Source of the DNA: Marivirga aurantiaca
GTDB taxonomy: Bacteria; Bacteroidota; Bacteroidia; Cytophagales; Cyclobacteriaceae
Direction: 5' to 3'
Assembly: GCF_016679925.1 (NCBI RefSeq)
Contig: NZ_JAEQBW010000001.1
Coordinates: 62,001 to 126,000, forward strand
DNA: 64,000 bases
This document shows, in pieces, positions 36,343-46,400 of this stretch. Under the pieces are notes generated by a model that was given only the letters and a program-made list of their open reading frames with translations, ran no database searches and had not been told where the DNA came from. Position numbers and translations under genes: made by a program. Position 1 is the first letter of the stretch. Each line of letters starts with the position of its first letter.

Positions 36343-37839
36343 TCAATCTATCCATTCCACTTCAATCAATAATTTATTCCTGCTTACAATAGTGGTATAT
36401 GCTGCTTTTTCTTTTCTTTCAATGGATATGCTCTTAGTATCTGTAGAAACTTCCAAAGATTCCTGAAGCAACACATTTCTCTCATCTTTTTTGTGAAAAA
36501 GTATTAATTCCGGGATTTCATCATCCAGTGCGAATTGAAAATTATCACCCTTTTGGAGTTTCTTTTTAATGATACTCGTTGTGAAATTGCCCATTAATAT
36601 CGATCTAATTCTTTCTCCATCAGGGATGCCGTAGCCTAAAAAGTTATTGGGCACATCCGCTATATGACCGGATTTTTTGATGATGTCCATCACTTCATAG
36701 TTAGTTAAAGTGCTGTCGTATTGCCAGATGCAGGCGGCCAGGCCAGTGATAACAGGAGCTGAAAAAGAGGTGCCATTTGAAGCAAAACATACTACATCAG
36801 GTTTTACATAATCTATTTTTTCAGGGCCGGTAGAGCTATAGTATACCTTTGTCCATTCGTCAAAAAGTACTGAGCCAACAGTAAGTACATCTTTGGCGTC
36901 AGCCGGTAATGAAAGAGTTTCCCACTTTTTATTGGCGCCATCATTGCCGGCAGAAATCACTAAAAGCATCCCTTTCTCTGCAGCTTTTTGTGCGGCCCGG
37001 GTAATGATGCTGCTTTTTCCATCTACCTCTTTTACATGATGATTTTCCTTTTTCTTGTCAAATCCATCAGTATACCCCAAAGAAGAATTAACAAGCTTTA
37101 CACCCATCTCATAAAATGATTCCACTGCCATAAGCCAATAATCTTCTTCTAACCGGTTTTCCCTGATACCGTGATCTGTTCTTGCCAGGTAATAATTTGC
37201 ATCAGTAGCCATTCCATATTGTATATTTATACCTGCATCAAACCCTGCTATCATTTTCAAAACATCTGTACCATGATCGTCATGGGCAATTCTTCTTCCG
37301 TAAAATGCGTCTTCATTTTTATCCAACAAATAATCTTTAAAATAAATGACCTGACCATTCTTTATCATGTTCTGAAGGGCCGGATCCTGATCAGCTTTCA
37401 TAAAACCGCCATCAATTACACCAATTTTCACTCCTTTCCCACTCAACTTCATACTGTCGGTCAAATAGCTGGCCTTCATTTGCTCCAATGCGAAAGCATA
37501 TTCTTTGCTGAAATCTGCTTTGTTGGTTTGCGGATACAGTGCTCCGACAGCCCGGATAGATGTTGTGAATGGCAAAGATTCAGCTGTCGCAAGTAATTCA
37601 TTAGGAAGGGTAATACTCACGATATTGAACCATTTGGATTGGTAGTTAATTTGAATATCTTTATTATTTTTCAGGAAATACTTCCATTCTTCCGGCCATC
37701 CACAGTTGCTGTAGTCGAGTGATTGGCACCATTCATCAGAAAATTGCACCCAATATTTATTTTGACCGAAACAGGCACATGAAAATAGTATTAGAAATAG
37801 TATATTGAGGCCAATTTTAAGAATAATAGAATTTCGCAC
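36343..37839 (-). CDS. Secreted S8 (subtilisin-like) serine protease
   Basis: A 498-residue exported subtilase. N-terminal signal (about 8-25, ending in CFG or nearby); catalytic Asp143 (IGVIDGGF), His189 (DDHGTDV), oxyanion Asn299 (ISAGND) and Ser358 (SNGTSFSAP). About 110 residues precede the catalytic domain and may act as a prodomain. A beta-rich tail of about 90 residues follows; I do not see a clear T9SS sorting domain, so its final location is open. It converges with the glycosyltransferase and is divergent from pepP. Confidence 0.93.
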   Translation of the reverse strand: MRNSIILKIGLNILFLILFSCACFGQNKYWVQFSDEWCQSLDYSNCGWPEEWKYFLKNNKDIQINYQSKWFNIVSITLPNELLATAESLPFTTSIRAVGALYPQTNKADFSKEYAFALEQMKASYLTDSMKLSGKGVKIGVIDGGFMKADQDPALQNMIKNGQVIYFKDYLLDKNEDAFYGRRIAHDDHGTDVLKMIAGFDAGINIQYGMATDANYYLARTDHGIRENRLEEDYWLMAVESFYEMGVKLVNSSLGYTDGFDKKKENHHVKEVDGKSSIITRAAQKAAEKGMLLVISAGNDGANKKWETLSLPADAKDVLTVGSVLFDEWTKVYYSSTGPEKIDYVKPDVVCFASNGTSFSAPVITGLAACIWQYDSTLTNYEVMDIIKKSGHIADVPNNFLGYGIPDGERIRSILMGNFTTSIIKKKLQKGDNFQFALDDEIPELILFHKKDERNVLLQESLEVSTDTKSISIERKEKAAYTTIVSRNKLLIEVEWID

Positions 37840-37914
37840 GTGAATAAATTATTTTTACCCAATTTATAAGGTAAAGCGAGAAAAACACAATTTATCATCT
37901 AAAAGAATACATTT

Positions 37915-39204
37915 ATGAGGTATAATCCATTAGACAAATCATTGTACATTAACAACAGGAAGAATTTCAATAAGCAATTACCTGCCAAATCCCTGGCCAT
38001 TTTCAATTCGAATGATGTAATGCCCACTAATGCCGATGGCACCATGACTTTCAGACAAAACAGTGACTTGTTTTATTTGTCGGGTATCGATCAGGAGGAC
38101 AGTATACTTGTAATGTTTCCTGATTTTCCGAATGATGGTTGGAGGGAGATTCTGTTTGTGAAGGAAACTAATGAACATATAGCTATATGGGAAGGGCATA
38201 AATACACCAAAGAAGAAGCTACAGATGCTTCCGGCATTCAGAATATTATGTGGTTATCTGAATTTCCTGTAGTTTTCCGCACGCTTATGGCTGAAGCGGA
38301 AAATGTTTTTATCAATACGAATGAGCATATCAGGGCTGCTTCTGAGGTGCAAACCAGGGACGAAAGATTTATTAAGTGGTGCAAGGAAACCTATCCTGCA
38401 CACCAATACCGAAAAGCGGCTCCTATTATGCATAATTTAAGGGCTATAAAATCGGCTGAGGAAATCAAGCAAATGCAAATTGCATGCAATATAACCAATG
38501 AAGCCTTCAGGAGAGTGCTGAAATTTACCAAGCCTGGAAAAATGGAGTATGAAATTGAAGCTGAATTCCTACATGAATTTGTTCGCAGAGGTTCTAAAGG
38601 TTTTGCTTATACACCTATTGTTGCTTCCGGTGCCAATGCCTGTGTTTTACATTATATTGAAAATAGTAAAGCTTGTAAAGATGGCGACCTCATTTTAATG
38701 GATGTGGGTGCTGAATACGGTAACTATAATGCAGATATGACACGTACAATTCCAGTAAATGGGCGATATACACAGAGGCAGAAGGATGTTTATAATGCTG
38801 TTTTGCGGGTGAAACGAGAAGCCATGAAAATGCTAAAGCCGGGCAATGTGATTGCCGAATATCATAAGGAAGTAGGTAAAATTATGGAAAGTGAATTGGT
38901 TGGTCTTGGATTGTTAGATAAAACAGACATCAAGAATCAGGATGCTAAAAATCCGGCCTATAAAAAATATTTCATGCATGGTACCTCGCACCATATTGGA
39001 CTGGATGTACATGATGTGGGAAATGTGTATCGTAAAATGGAAGAAGGTATGGTATTCACCGTTGAACCGGGTATTTATATTCTAGAAGAAGGTCTGGGGA
39101 TAAGGCTTGAGAATGATCTGGTAATCACAAAAAGTGGATTGAACGATTTGATGGGTGATATTCCAATTGAATTAGAGGAAATTGAGGATTTGATGAATAG
39201 TTAA
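37915..39204 (+). CDS. pepP: Xaa-Pro aminopeptidase (M24B)
   Basis: A 429-residue pita-bread metallopeptidase that removes N-terminal residues preceding proline. The aminopeptidase P N-terminal domain (about 1-140) is followed by the M24 domain with metal ligands Asp263 (LMDVGAEY), Asp274 (YNADMTRT), the His of GTSHHIG (359 or 360), Glu384 (VEPGIY) and Glu399 (RLEND), at spacings close to those of E. coli PepP. No signal peptide. A terminator hairpin follows 84 bases after the stop. Confidence 0.94.
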   Translation: MRYNPLDKSLYINNRKNFNKQLPAKSLAIFNSNDVMPTNADGTMTFRQNSDLFYLSGIDQEDSILVMFPDFPNDGWREILFVKETNEHIAIWEGHKYTKEEATDASGIQNIMWLSEFPVVFRTLMAEAENVFINTNEHIRAASEVQTRDERFIKWCKETYPAHQYRKAAPIMHNLRAIKSAEEIKQMQIACNITNEAFRRVLKFTKPGKMEYEIEAEFLHEFVRRGSKGFAYTPIVASGANACVLHYIENSKACKDGDLILMDVGAEYGNYNADMTRTIPVNGRYTQRQKDVYNAVLRVKREAMKMLKPGNVIAEYHKEVGKIMESELVGLGLLDKTDIKNQDAKNPAYKKYFMHGTSHHIGLDVHDVGNVYRKMEEGMVFTVEPGIYILEEGLGIRLENDLVITKSGLNDLMGDIPIELEEIEDLMNS

Positions 39205-39287
39205 AGGTGTGGTGTGTTGAGGTATTATAAAGACTGAAGTAGATTGTTTGGTCCTTTCAGTATATCTACCATCTGTTCAGGTAATTG

Positions 39288-39314
39288 ATCCGGGCTATTT
39301 CATTTAGCCCGGAT
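39288..39314 (+). terminator. Intrinsic terminator after pepP
   Basis: The arms atccgggcta (39288-39297) and tagcccggat (39305-39314) pair perfectly over 10 bases with a 7-base loop, followed by a T-rich tract. Confidence 0.8.
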
Positions 39315-39355
39315 TATTTATTTGATTTCCTGAATAACAATTTAATATTAGAATT

Positions 39356-39916
39356 ATGATCTGGCTTAAAGATGTCATCAAAGATTTAAAGGCTATCCAG
39401 CTAGTAACAAAGGAAGAGTTTCTTTCTCTTTCTGAGGAGGAATTAATTTGGAAACCTCAGCCTGACAAATGGTCGGTAGCCGAGTGTCTTAAACACATTC
39501 TTATAGCCAATGAAATTTACCTGAAAGACATTGAGAATAAATTAAAAAAAGCAGAGGTGCGTACCATTGAACATCCTGTAAAATTTTCATTAACAGGCAA
39601 GATTTTTCTTTTTTTTGTGGATCCCAAATATAAATGGAAAGTGCCTTCTCCTAAAATTTTCAAACCTGTTCAAAAAAATAAAGTTGAAGAAGGTAAAGCT
39701 ACAATAATGGAGTTTCTGGATTTGCAGGGACGTATCATTGAAGCAGCTGAAAAAGCTTATGGGTATGATCATACCAATATTTACACCTTTAGCCCAATCA
39801 GTAAATTCCTACGGTTTAATATTGGCGAACAATTTTATATCATGATGCGCCATACAAAAAGGCACTTGAACCAGGCCAGGAGAGTAAAGAACTTACAAGA
39901 AAAACAATCAGTATAA
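39356..39916 (+). CDS. DinB/YfiT-family four-helix-bundle protein
   Basis: A 186-residue protein of the DinB_2 type: WKPQPDKWSVAECLKHILIAN (about 32-52), a motif with a potential metal-binding His at 47, and the C-terminal MMRHTKRHLNQARR (about 162-175), which supplies two more His. Members of the family are thiol- or metal-dependent transferases or of unknown role. A pair of hydrophobic residues (KIFLFFV) in the middle is unusual but too short for a membrane span. The RidA gene follows after 1 base. Confidence 0.85.
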   Translation: MIWLKDVIKDLKAIQLVTKEEFLSLSEEELIWKPQPDKWSVAECLKHILIANEIYLKDIENKLKKAEVRTIEHPVKFSLTGKIFLFFVDPKYKWKVPSPKIFKPVQKNKVEEGKATIMEFLDLQGRIIEAAEKAYGYDHTNIYTFSPISKFLRFNIGEQFYIMMRHTKRHLNQARRVKNLQEKQSV

Positions 39917-39917
39917 A

Positions 39918-40343
39918 ATGAATAATTCCAAGGATATCAGAAATTCCAATAATGCTCCACGTCCTGTAGGGCTTTATCCCCATGCCCGAAAAGCAGGCAA
40001 TTTATTGTTTTTATCAGGAGTTGGTCCACGCAAAAAAGACAGCAAGGAAATCCCGGGTGTTACTTTGGATACTGATGGGAATATTATCAATTATGATATT
40101 GAAAAGCAGTGCCATGCTGTTTTTGAAAATGTACGTATGATATTGGAGGATACAGGGAGTGATTGGTCCCAGCTTCTGGATGTTACAGTTTTTCTCACCA
40201 ATATGAAAGCAGATTTTGCAGCCTTTAATAAAATATATGCCGAATATTTTAAAGATAACCAACCATGCAGAACAACAGTGGAAGTGAATGCACTGCCGAC
40301 TCCTATTGCCATTGAGTTAAAGTGTATTGCTTTAATTTCCTGA
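39918..40343 (+). CDS. RidA/YjgF/Rid-family protein
   Basis: A 141-residue protein of the Rid family, which in well-studied members hydrolyses reactive enamine/imine intermediates. It shows NLLFLSGVGPRKKD, DVTVFLTNMKADFAAFNKIYAEYF and PCRTTVEVNALP with the conserved Arg118 that binds substrate carboxylate. The GVGPR motif and an added loop (EIPGVTLDTDGNI) resemble the 2-aminomuconate deaminase-like branch rather than archetypal RidA. It is coupled to the DinB gene. Confidence 0.88.
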   Translation: MNNSKDIRNSNNAPRPVGLYPHARKAGNLLFLSGVGPRKKDSKEIPGVTLDTDGNIINYDIEKQCHAVFENVRMILEDTGSDWSQLLDVTVFLTNMKADFAAFNKIYAEYFKDNQPCRTTVEVNALPTPIAIELKCIALIS

Positions 40344-40510
40344 ATTACATAGAGTCTGTGAGGCAATTATACAACAGGAGGTAATCTGTTGACTTTCAAC
40401 AGCAACCTGAAAGCTTTGTGAATTTAAATCAGACTTTATATAAATTATTTTCAACAGCAAACATTTTAGCATATAGAACAGTTAAAATAAGTGTATCCAT
40501 TTTATTTGAA

Positions 40511-42853
40511 ATGAAATATGCTTTTCTTTTTTCTATTGTATTATTTACCAACCTGCAAGCTTTCACCCAATCTTTTACAGTAAAAGGAACTGTAATTAGT
40601 GAGGAGTCAGAAAAACCATTGCCCTACGCACAAGTGGCTTTTTATCCTTCCGGTTCAGATGATATTTCGGCAGGCAGTACTACTGATGGCCAAGGTGAGT
40701 TTTCGGTTCAATTAGCTCCGGGCAAATATCGTTTTATGGTCAGTTTTGTAGGCTATGAAGATTTCACAAGAGACATAGAGGTAGCCAGTGAGGATGCTAA
40801 TCTGGGGAAAATAGCAATTTCCAAAAATGTGGAGGTGATGGAGGAAGTAACAGTGGAGGGAGATGAGGTGGTACGTAAACCAATATTGACCACTATGGAG
40901 GGAATGGAAATTCGTCCTGATCAAACCATAGCAAATATAGGAGGTACTTTACTGGATATTTTACGTAACACCCCCTCAGTAAATGTTTCTGATGATGGAG
41001 CCGTTTCTTTGCGTGGCAGTGGAAGCACGAATGTTCTGATTGATGGAAGAAATTCGGCTTTAGCCACAGACCTGGAACAAATTCCAGCCAGTGCTATTGA
41101 AAAAGTGCAAATTATTAACAACCCCAACGCCCGCTACGATGCAGAATCTGATGGAGGGGTGATTAATATTATACTCAAACAAGGAGAAGACCTGGGGACA
41201 AAAGCCAGAGCTGAGGTGACAACGGGAACACGATGGAGAACCAACGCAAATTTTAATGTCAGCAGAAAAACAGAAATTTTTTCTATTTACGGAGGTTATA
41301 GCTACAGGAATTGGCCTCGGGTAGGTAGAGGGGAAACTGTTAGGGAGACCTATGATAATATGGAGCGGTTAAAACAGTTTACCGCTGACGAAAGACATGA
41401 TAAAGAACATACTGTAAATTACGGAACAGACTATTACTGGGGACAAAATAAGATCAGTTTTGAAGGTGTGTTTAACACAGAAAAGGAAAATGATCTGGAA
41501 GCTATTTCCACTACTTTAACCGACATGCAAACAAGCGAGAATCTTTTGAGTTATGTTAGAAATAATAATGAATCTGAAAATAATTACACTACTGACAATG
41601 CACTAATTTATGAACGCTCTTTTGATGACAAAGAGCAAAGCTTACGCGCATTGACAAGTGTTTCTATTAGAGGGCAAGAAGAAGATCAGGCTATAGATGT
41701 TTATAACAATGCCTTAATTCCTGAAAACCGAAATCCTGACCGGCTCGAAAGATCCCACACCAATGAATTTAGAAACACTTCCATTGTTCAGATAGATTAT
41801 GTACAACCTCTGTCTATTGGAAAAATTGAAACAGGTTACAAATCTACTTTCAGGAATTTCCTGAATGATTATACTTATGAAATTTATGATGAGGAGTTAG
41901 AGGATTTCCGAAATCAGGATAGCATTTCCAACCAATTTGATTATTCAGACCAAATTCATGCCTTGTATGGTATTTTTTCAGGGGAAGTAGGTGAATTTAA
42001 CTACGCTTTAGGAGTAAGGGCTGAACAAACTTTTGTAAGGAGTGAGTTGATAAATACCAATGAAGTGAATACGCAACAATATTTGGATTTTTTCCCGAGT
42101 GTGCAGGCGGATTATGCGCTTAATGAAGAAAATACCCTTAAAGCAACTTATTCCCGTAGAATAGACAGACCAAATGCCTGGATGTTAAACCCTTTTCCGG
42201 ATTTTGCCGATTCCCTGAATGTGCGTATCGGAGATCCTAATTTACAACCTGAATACATCAATTCATTTGAATTAGGACATATGCTTGATTTAGGTCGTTT
42301 CAATTTAACCTCAAATGCATTTTATAGAAGAATAGATGGTCAGGTGGATTGGATAGTAAGAGTATTGGATGGAATATCTTATCGTGGGCCACAAAATCTC
42401 AATGTCAGTAATTTATATGGTGTAGAATTAATCAATACCACTGAAATTACTGATTGGTGGGTAGTAAATGCCAGTTATTCTATTTTTGAGGTACAGGTAG
42501 ACGGAACTAACCTCGATAATAGCTTCACTAACAGAGGGCTTTCATGGTATGCGAAACTGACTACTGATGTAAGCTTGCCATGGGGAATTAATTTACAGCT
42601 CACCGGGAATTATTTTGCTCCTGAGATAGAAGCTCAAGGGAGGGATTTGGCCAGATACTACCTGGATGCGAGTTTACAGAAGCATTTTTGGGACAAGCAA
42701 TTATCATTAAGTGCCAGTTTTAGGGATGTTTTTGATACCAGAAACTTTGCAGGTGAAAATTACGGGCCGGATTTTTTTCAATCTTTTGAATGGAAACGTG
42801 AAACGCAAATACTTCTTCTCACAGCCTCCTATACTTTCCGTAAAGAACTATAA
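40511..42853 (+). CDS. TonB-dependent receptor, outer-membrane beta-barrel family
   Basis: A 780-residue outer-membrane receptor counted from the ATG at 40511, which directly precedes a good signal peptide (MKYAFLFSIVLF, cleavage after AFTQ or nearby). A GTG 93 bases upstream keeps the frame but would bury the signal, so I reject it. A carboxypeptidase-regulatory-like domain (about 22-110) is followed by a plug (TLLDILRNTPSVNVSDDGAVSLRGSGSTNVLIDGR, about 148-183) and a barrel of the outer-membrane beta-barrel family. This family differs from SusC and usually stands alone, as it does here. Substrate unknown. Confidence 0.9.
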   Translation: MKYAFLFSIVLFTNLQAFTQSFTVKGTVISEESEKPLPYAQVAFYPSGSDDISAGSTTDGQGEFSVQLAPGKYRFMVSFVGYEDFTRDIEVASEDANLGKIAISKNVEVMEEVTVEGDEVVRKPILTTMEGMEIRPDQTIANIGGTLLDILRNTPSVNVSDDGAVSLRGSGSTNVLIDGRNSALATDLEQIPASAIEKVQIINNPNARYDAESDGGVINIILKQGEDLGTKARAEVTTGTRWRTNANFNVSRKTEIFSIYGGYSYRNWPRVGRGETVRETYDNMERLKQFTADERHDKEHTVNYGTDYYWGQNKISFEGVFNTEKENDLEAISTTLTDMQTSENLLSYVRNNNESENNYTTDNALIYERSFDDKEQSLRALTSVSIRGQEEDQAIDVYNNALIPENRNPDRLERSHTNEFRNTSIVQIDYVQPLSIGKIETGYKSTFRNFLNDYTYEIYDEELEDFRNQDSISNQFDYSDQIHALYGIFSGEVGEFNYALGVRAEQTFVRSELINTNEVNTQQYLDFFPSVQADYALNEENTLKATYSRRIDRPNAWMLNPFPDFADSLNVRIGDPNLQPEYINSFELGHMLDLGRFNLTSNAFYRRIDGQVDWIVRVLDGISYRGPQNLNVSNLYGVELINTTEITDWWVVNASYSIFEVQVDGTNLDNSFTNRGLSWYAKLTTDVSLPWGINLQLTGNYFAPEIEAQGRDLARYYLDASLQKHFWDKQLSLSASFRDVFDTRNFAGENYGPDFFQSFEWKRETQILLLTASYTFRKEL

Positions 42854-42856
42854 AAT

Positions 42857-43234
42857 TCAGTTTTTGTTTTGTTGCCTTTCTTTCTTTTTTACAATCAGGT
42901 ACCAATCATTGTCCAGTGCCAGATAGCCAAAATCAAAGCAGTAATTGTATATATCGCCCCGCTTATTGGTATAGGTATGTGTATGATATTTAAATATAAA
43001 ACCAGATGCCAACAACCTTTCTCTGGGTACCCGGATGGTTTCTTCCGACTCTATTAAAAGAGACTCCAGGATATTTCTGTTTTTACGGAGTGCATTACTG
43101 ATGTTTCTGATCAGATTGTTGCTTCCTCTCTTGAAGTGATTGTTGTATGCATTACGGCAATAGTCATCGCAAAATTTTTTGTCCGCCCGCCCATGTATGG
43201 GTTTTTCGCATTGGATACAAATTTTGTTTTCCAT
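42857..43234 (-). CDS. Small Zn-ribbon protein (DUF2116-like)
   Basis: A 125-residue protein. Residues 1-30 form a C-x2-C...C-x3-C zinc finger with Cys6, Cys9, Cys22 and Cys26, followed by a basic helix and a C-terminal beta-rich part (FKYHTHTYTNKRGDIYNYCFDFGYLAL). It matches small Bacteroidota proteins annotated as Zn-ribbon family with unknown function; DNA or RNA binding is plausible but unproven. It converges with the TonB receptor, 3 bases apart. Confidence 0.75.
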   Translation of the reverse strand: MENKICIQCEKPIHGRADKKFCDDYCRNAYNNHFKRGSNNLIRNISNALRKNRNILESLLIESEETIRVPRERLLASGFIFKYHTHTYTNKRGDIYNYCFDFGYLALDNDWYLIVKKKERQQNKN

Positions 43235-43442
43235 CAGTTAATGAATTGTAGTTTTGCTGGAATAATGAACTCTTAAATTTAGAAAAAAAATATTAAACAG
43301 AAATTATCATCAATTGATGGACATTAAGCCTATAGCTGGAAGAAATAAATATTGCTTCCGTTAATTCACTTTTGTGATTTTTTTGTCAGTAGGCCTTTCT
43401 ACGAAATGGGTCATTTCCAGCTAAGTATTTCATGTCATAGGC

Positions 43443-46400
43443 TTACTTTTTTATAATTTTAGATTGGTTCACCAATGGGCCAATAGCAGACCCTGAAATG
43501 GTTTGTAGCTGATAAAACCCTGAAGGTAAACTACTTAAATCAATGGTGATTTTCTGTTCGTTTTCTCCTTTTAATACATATCGTTTTTCTAACATTAATG
43601 CCCCCATACTGTTGTATATTGAAACAGTACAGCTTAATAGGTCATTATCATCAAAATGGATATTGAGGTCATCTTTTACTGGATTGGGGTAAAGGGAAAT
43701 TATTCCGGCTTTCATTTTAAAGTCAATGGAAACTATAGGTGAATAGGCAAATTCTCCATTATAATCTACTTGTTTGAATCTGTAATAGGTAGTGCCGGAA
43801 TTTTCACTCTTGTCCACAAAAGTATATTGGCTGAAAGCGTCTGTAGTCCCATTTCCTTTTACAAGCCCAATCTTTTTGAATGATCTTCCATCTTCTGATT
43901 TCTGGATTTCAAAAAAGTCATTATTGAGTTCACTGCTTGTCTTCCAATTTAATTCAGCTCCTTTATGAGTTAATTTACCCTTAAAATAATTCAAACTGAT
44001 AGGTAGCGGCCCTTCAGAAGAAGCGCCAATTGAGAAATCACTGAATGCCGCTAAATTGGCTCTTGATACGGTAATAGGATCAGAGAAACTTCCTCCTTCG
44101 TTTAGCGATGAATAATCACCCTGAATACCCCAGTCAACACCACTATTGGCTCTTTTTAACAATACATGATGTAGTGGGTCCACTCCATTGGTATGGCCAA
44201 TGGAAGTAATTGAAATGTCATAATTTATATTGGCAGCTACATTGGTTGGACTTATTGTCCAATATCCATAATTTAAGATGCCATCTACAGCATTCGAGCC
44301 GACATATAGATCTGCTGGAGGAGTCCCGGGGGAGCCTGTTACAAACTCCGCATCAAGGCTGGTAGCCTCGCTAATGGAATTGAATCTTAAGTTGACTAAT
44401 TCGGAAAAATCGGCAGAACCAACAGGAAAATCATAATTTTGACCTGCTAACACACTTCTTCTTAATTTTCCATCTACAAATGATGTACTGCTGAATGATG
44501 AGATTGCATTGGAATTGGAGTTCTCTATTTCAAAAATTCCATTATCCATTACGATGATACCTCCTGATAATGTAAGAGTTCCGCTAATCTTCAGGTTATT
44601 TCTTAACGTAATTGAACCACCTGACCTATTGATGAGGAAATTATTTAGGGAATTATTGGTGCTGTTGATGGGTAAAATCCCTGCATCCCCACTTCCGGTG
44701 ATGGTAATGTTGGAGAGTATATTCCCACTCACATCACCTGTAGAGTTGGTGACATTGCCATTAAGCGTAAGATCATGTGAATTTAACATCAGGCTTCCGG
44801 CATCAAGTGACAATTCTCCATCTACAATTAAGTTAGCTGTAAGTGTTAATCCGTTTCCATTATCTAAGGAAAGGTTATTAAGATGGTTTATCTGACCAGG
44901 AACCTCAATTCCAGATACACTTCCTTCAACTATCAGGGAAGAGGTGCTGTTGGTGATGAGATTGGAACTTGTTCCACTAATAATGTTTCTAATAGTGATC
45001 GTATTATTGCCTACAGTTAGATTTCCAGAGATTAGATCTAACACGCCTTTAATATTGGTTTCACCATTCATAGTTACGCCATTTACATTATTGATGGCTA
45101 AACCACCAACTAAACCTTTGAAATCCTGGCTGCTGCTTCCCACCATATTGATGTTTCCGTTTCCGGTTGTTTCAACGCCATCATTATAGAAATCCCCATA
45201 TACATCCAGGTTCCTTGTGGCATTGATAGTTAAAACTGCTCCATTGGCAATACCTATATTATTAACTGAAGCATCGGAATTGATGACCGGAAAATTACCT
45301 CCAATCGGACTAGATGGAATAAAAACACTGTAGTTGGATGCAGGAACGAATGCAGACCAGTTTTCCACCGTATTCCATTCATTGGAATAGCCCAGCCATA
45401 CATTTCCTACAAAAACATCAAAATATAGGTCAGTACTGCAAAAACCGTCATCTACTGTGAGGGTAATTCTTACAGTACCGAATTGATCATTGGCGGGAGT
45501 TAATGTGATAGTCCTGTTTTCGCCCGTCCCACTAATTGATATGTTGGCATTCGGGACAATAGTTATGTTGGAAGATTGAGCGGAAATATTCAGGTCGGAA
45601 GCTAAAGTTTCCGCATCTGTTATCGTAAAAGGTATAGCATCAGTAGCTGTGTTGTAGTCAGTAATTACATCATCTATCTCTGAAATGACAGGGGCTACAT
45701 TGTCTGCAACTGTAATTACCACATTACCTGAATTATTGCTATAGTCTGTATCTGATTGGTCATAAGATCTTACGCTTGCATAAGCTGTAATAGTATTGAG
45801 GTTTTGACCTGTATTCACCTTTCCGCTTAATTCCAAACTTACGGTTTCACCATTTCCTATAAAGGGAATAGACCAATAGCCGCTCTCCTCATTATAATCT
45901 CCGGTGCTGGCTGTGGATTCCTCAAGGGTAAATCCTACTGGCAAGGCAGCAGAAATGGTAACATTCGTAGCATTACTGGGGCCATTGTTGATGATGTTGA
46001 CGGTATAAGAAACCAGGCTTTGAACACATGGAGTAGCATTGTTGGTGCTAAAGGTGAGCGCCAATTCAGATTCCTGATCCGGAGTTTCACCAAAAACCAT
46101 CATTCGGTGCATTCCTCTTCCGTTTACAAAAAGTCTTTCATTTAAGTCAAAGTTAATCCCATAGGGTTCGCTCATATTCTTATCTGTTGGTGTTCCGCTT
46201 ACACCTGCCCCATCATTAAAAGCTACATTTTGGGTGAAATCCGGCTGTCCCAATACAATATCTGCACTTGCACCATTTACTGAGGGGATTTCGTTAAAAA
46301 CAGATACTCTATGATTGAAGTAATCGGCTACAGCAACTACTCCCGATGGGGAAACTGTAACGCCCGGACTATTAAATTTATCAGCAGTAGATCCACTTGT

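Noticed and set aside
40418-40510. Upstream GTG start for the TonB receptor
   Set aside because: It would place about 31 non-signal residues before a clear signal peptide that has its own ATG at 40511.
43325-43445. Nine-base inverted repeat taagcctat/ataggctta
   Set aside because: The arms are over 100 bases apart in an AT-rich region and no T tract or conserved context supports a function.
44509-45189. Open reading frames of 80-130 codons on the plus strand opposite the giant T9SS gene
   Set aside because: They are antisense shadows of a gene with strong domain evidence; their predicted products are low-complexity and hydrophobic without start context.
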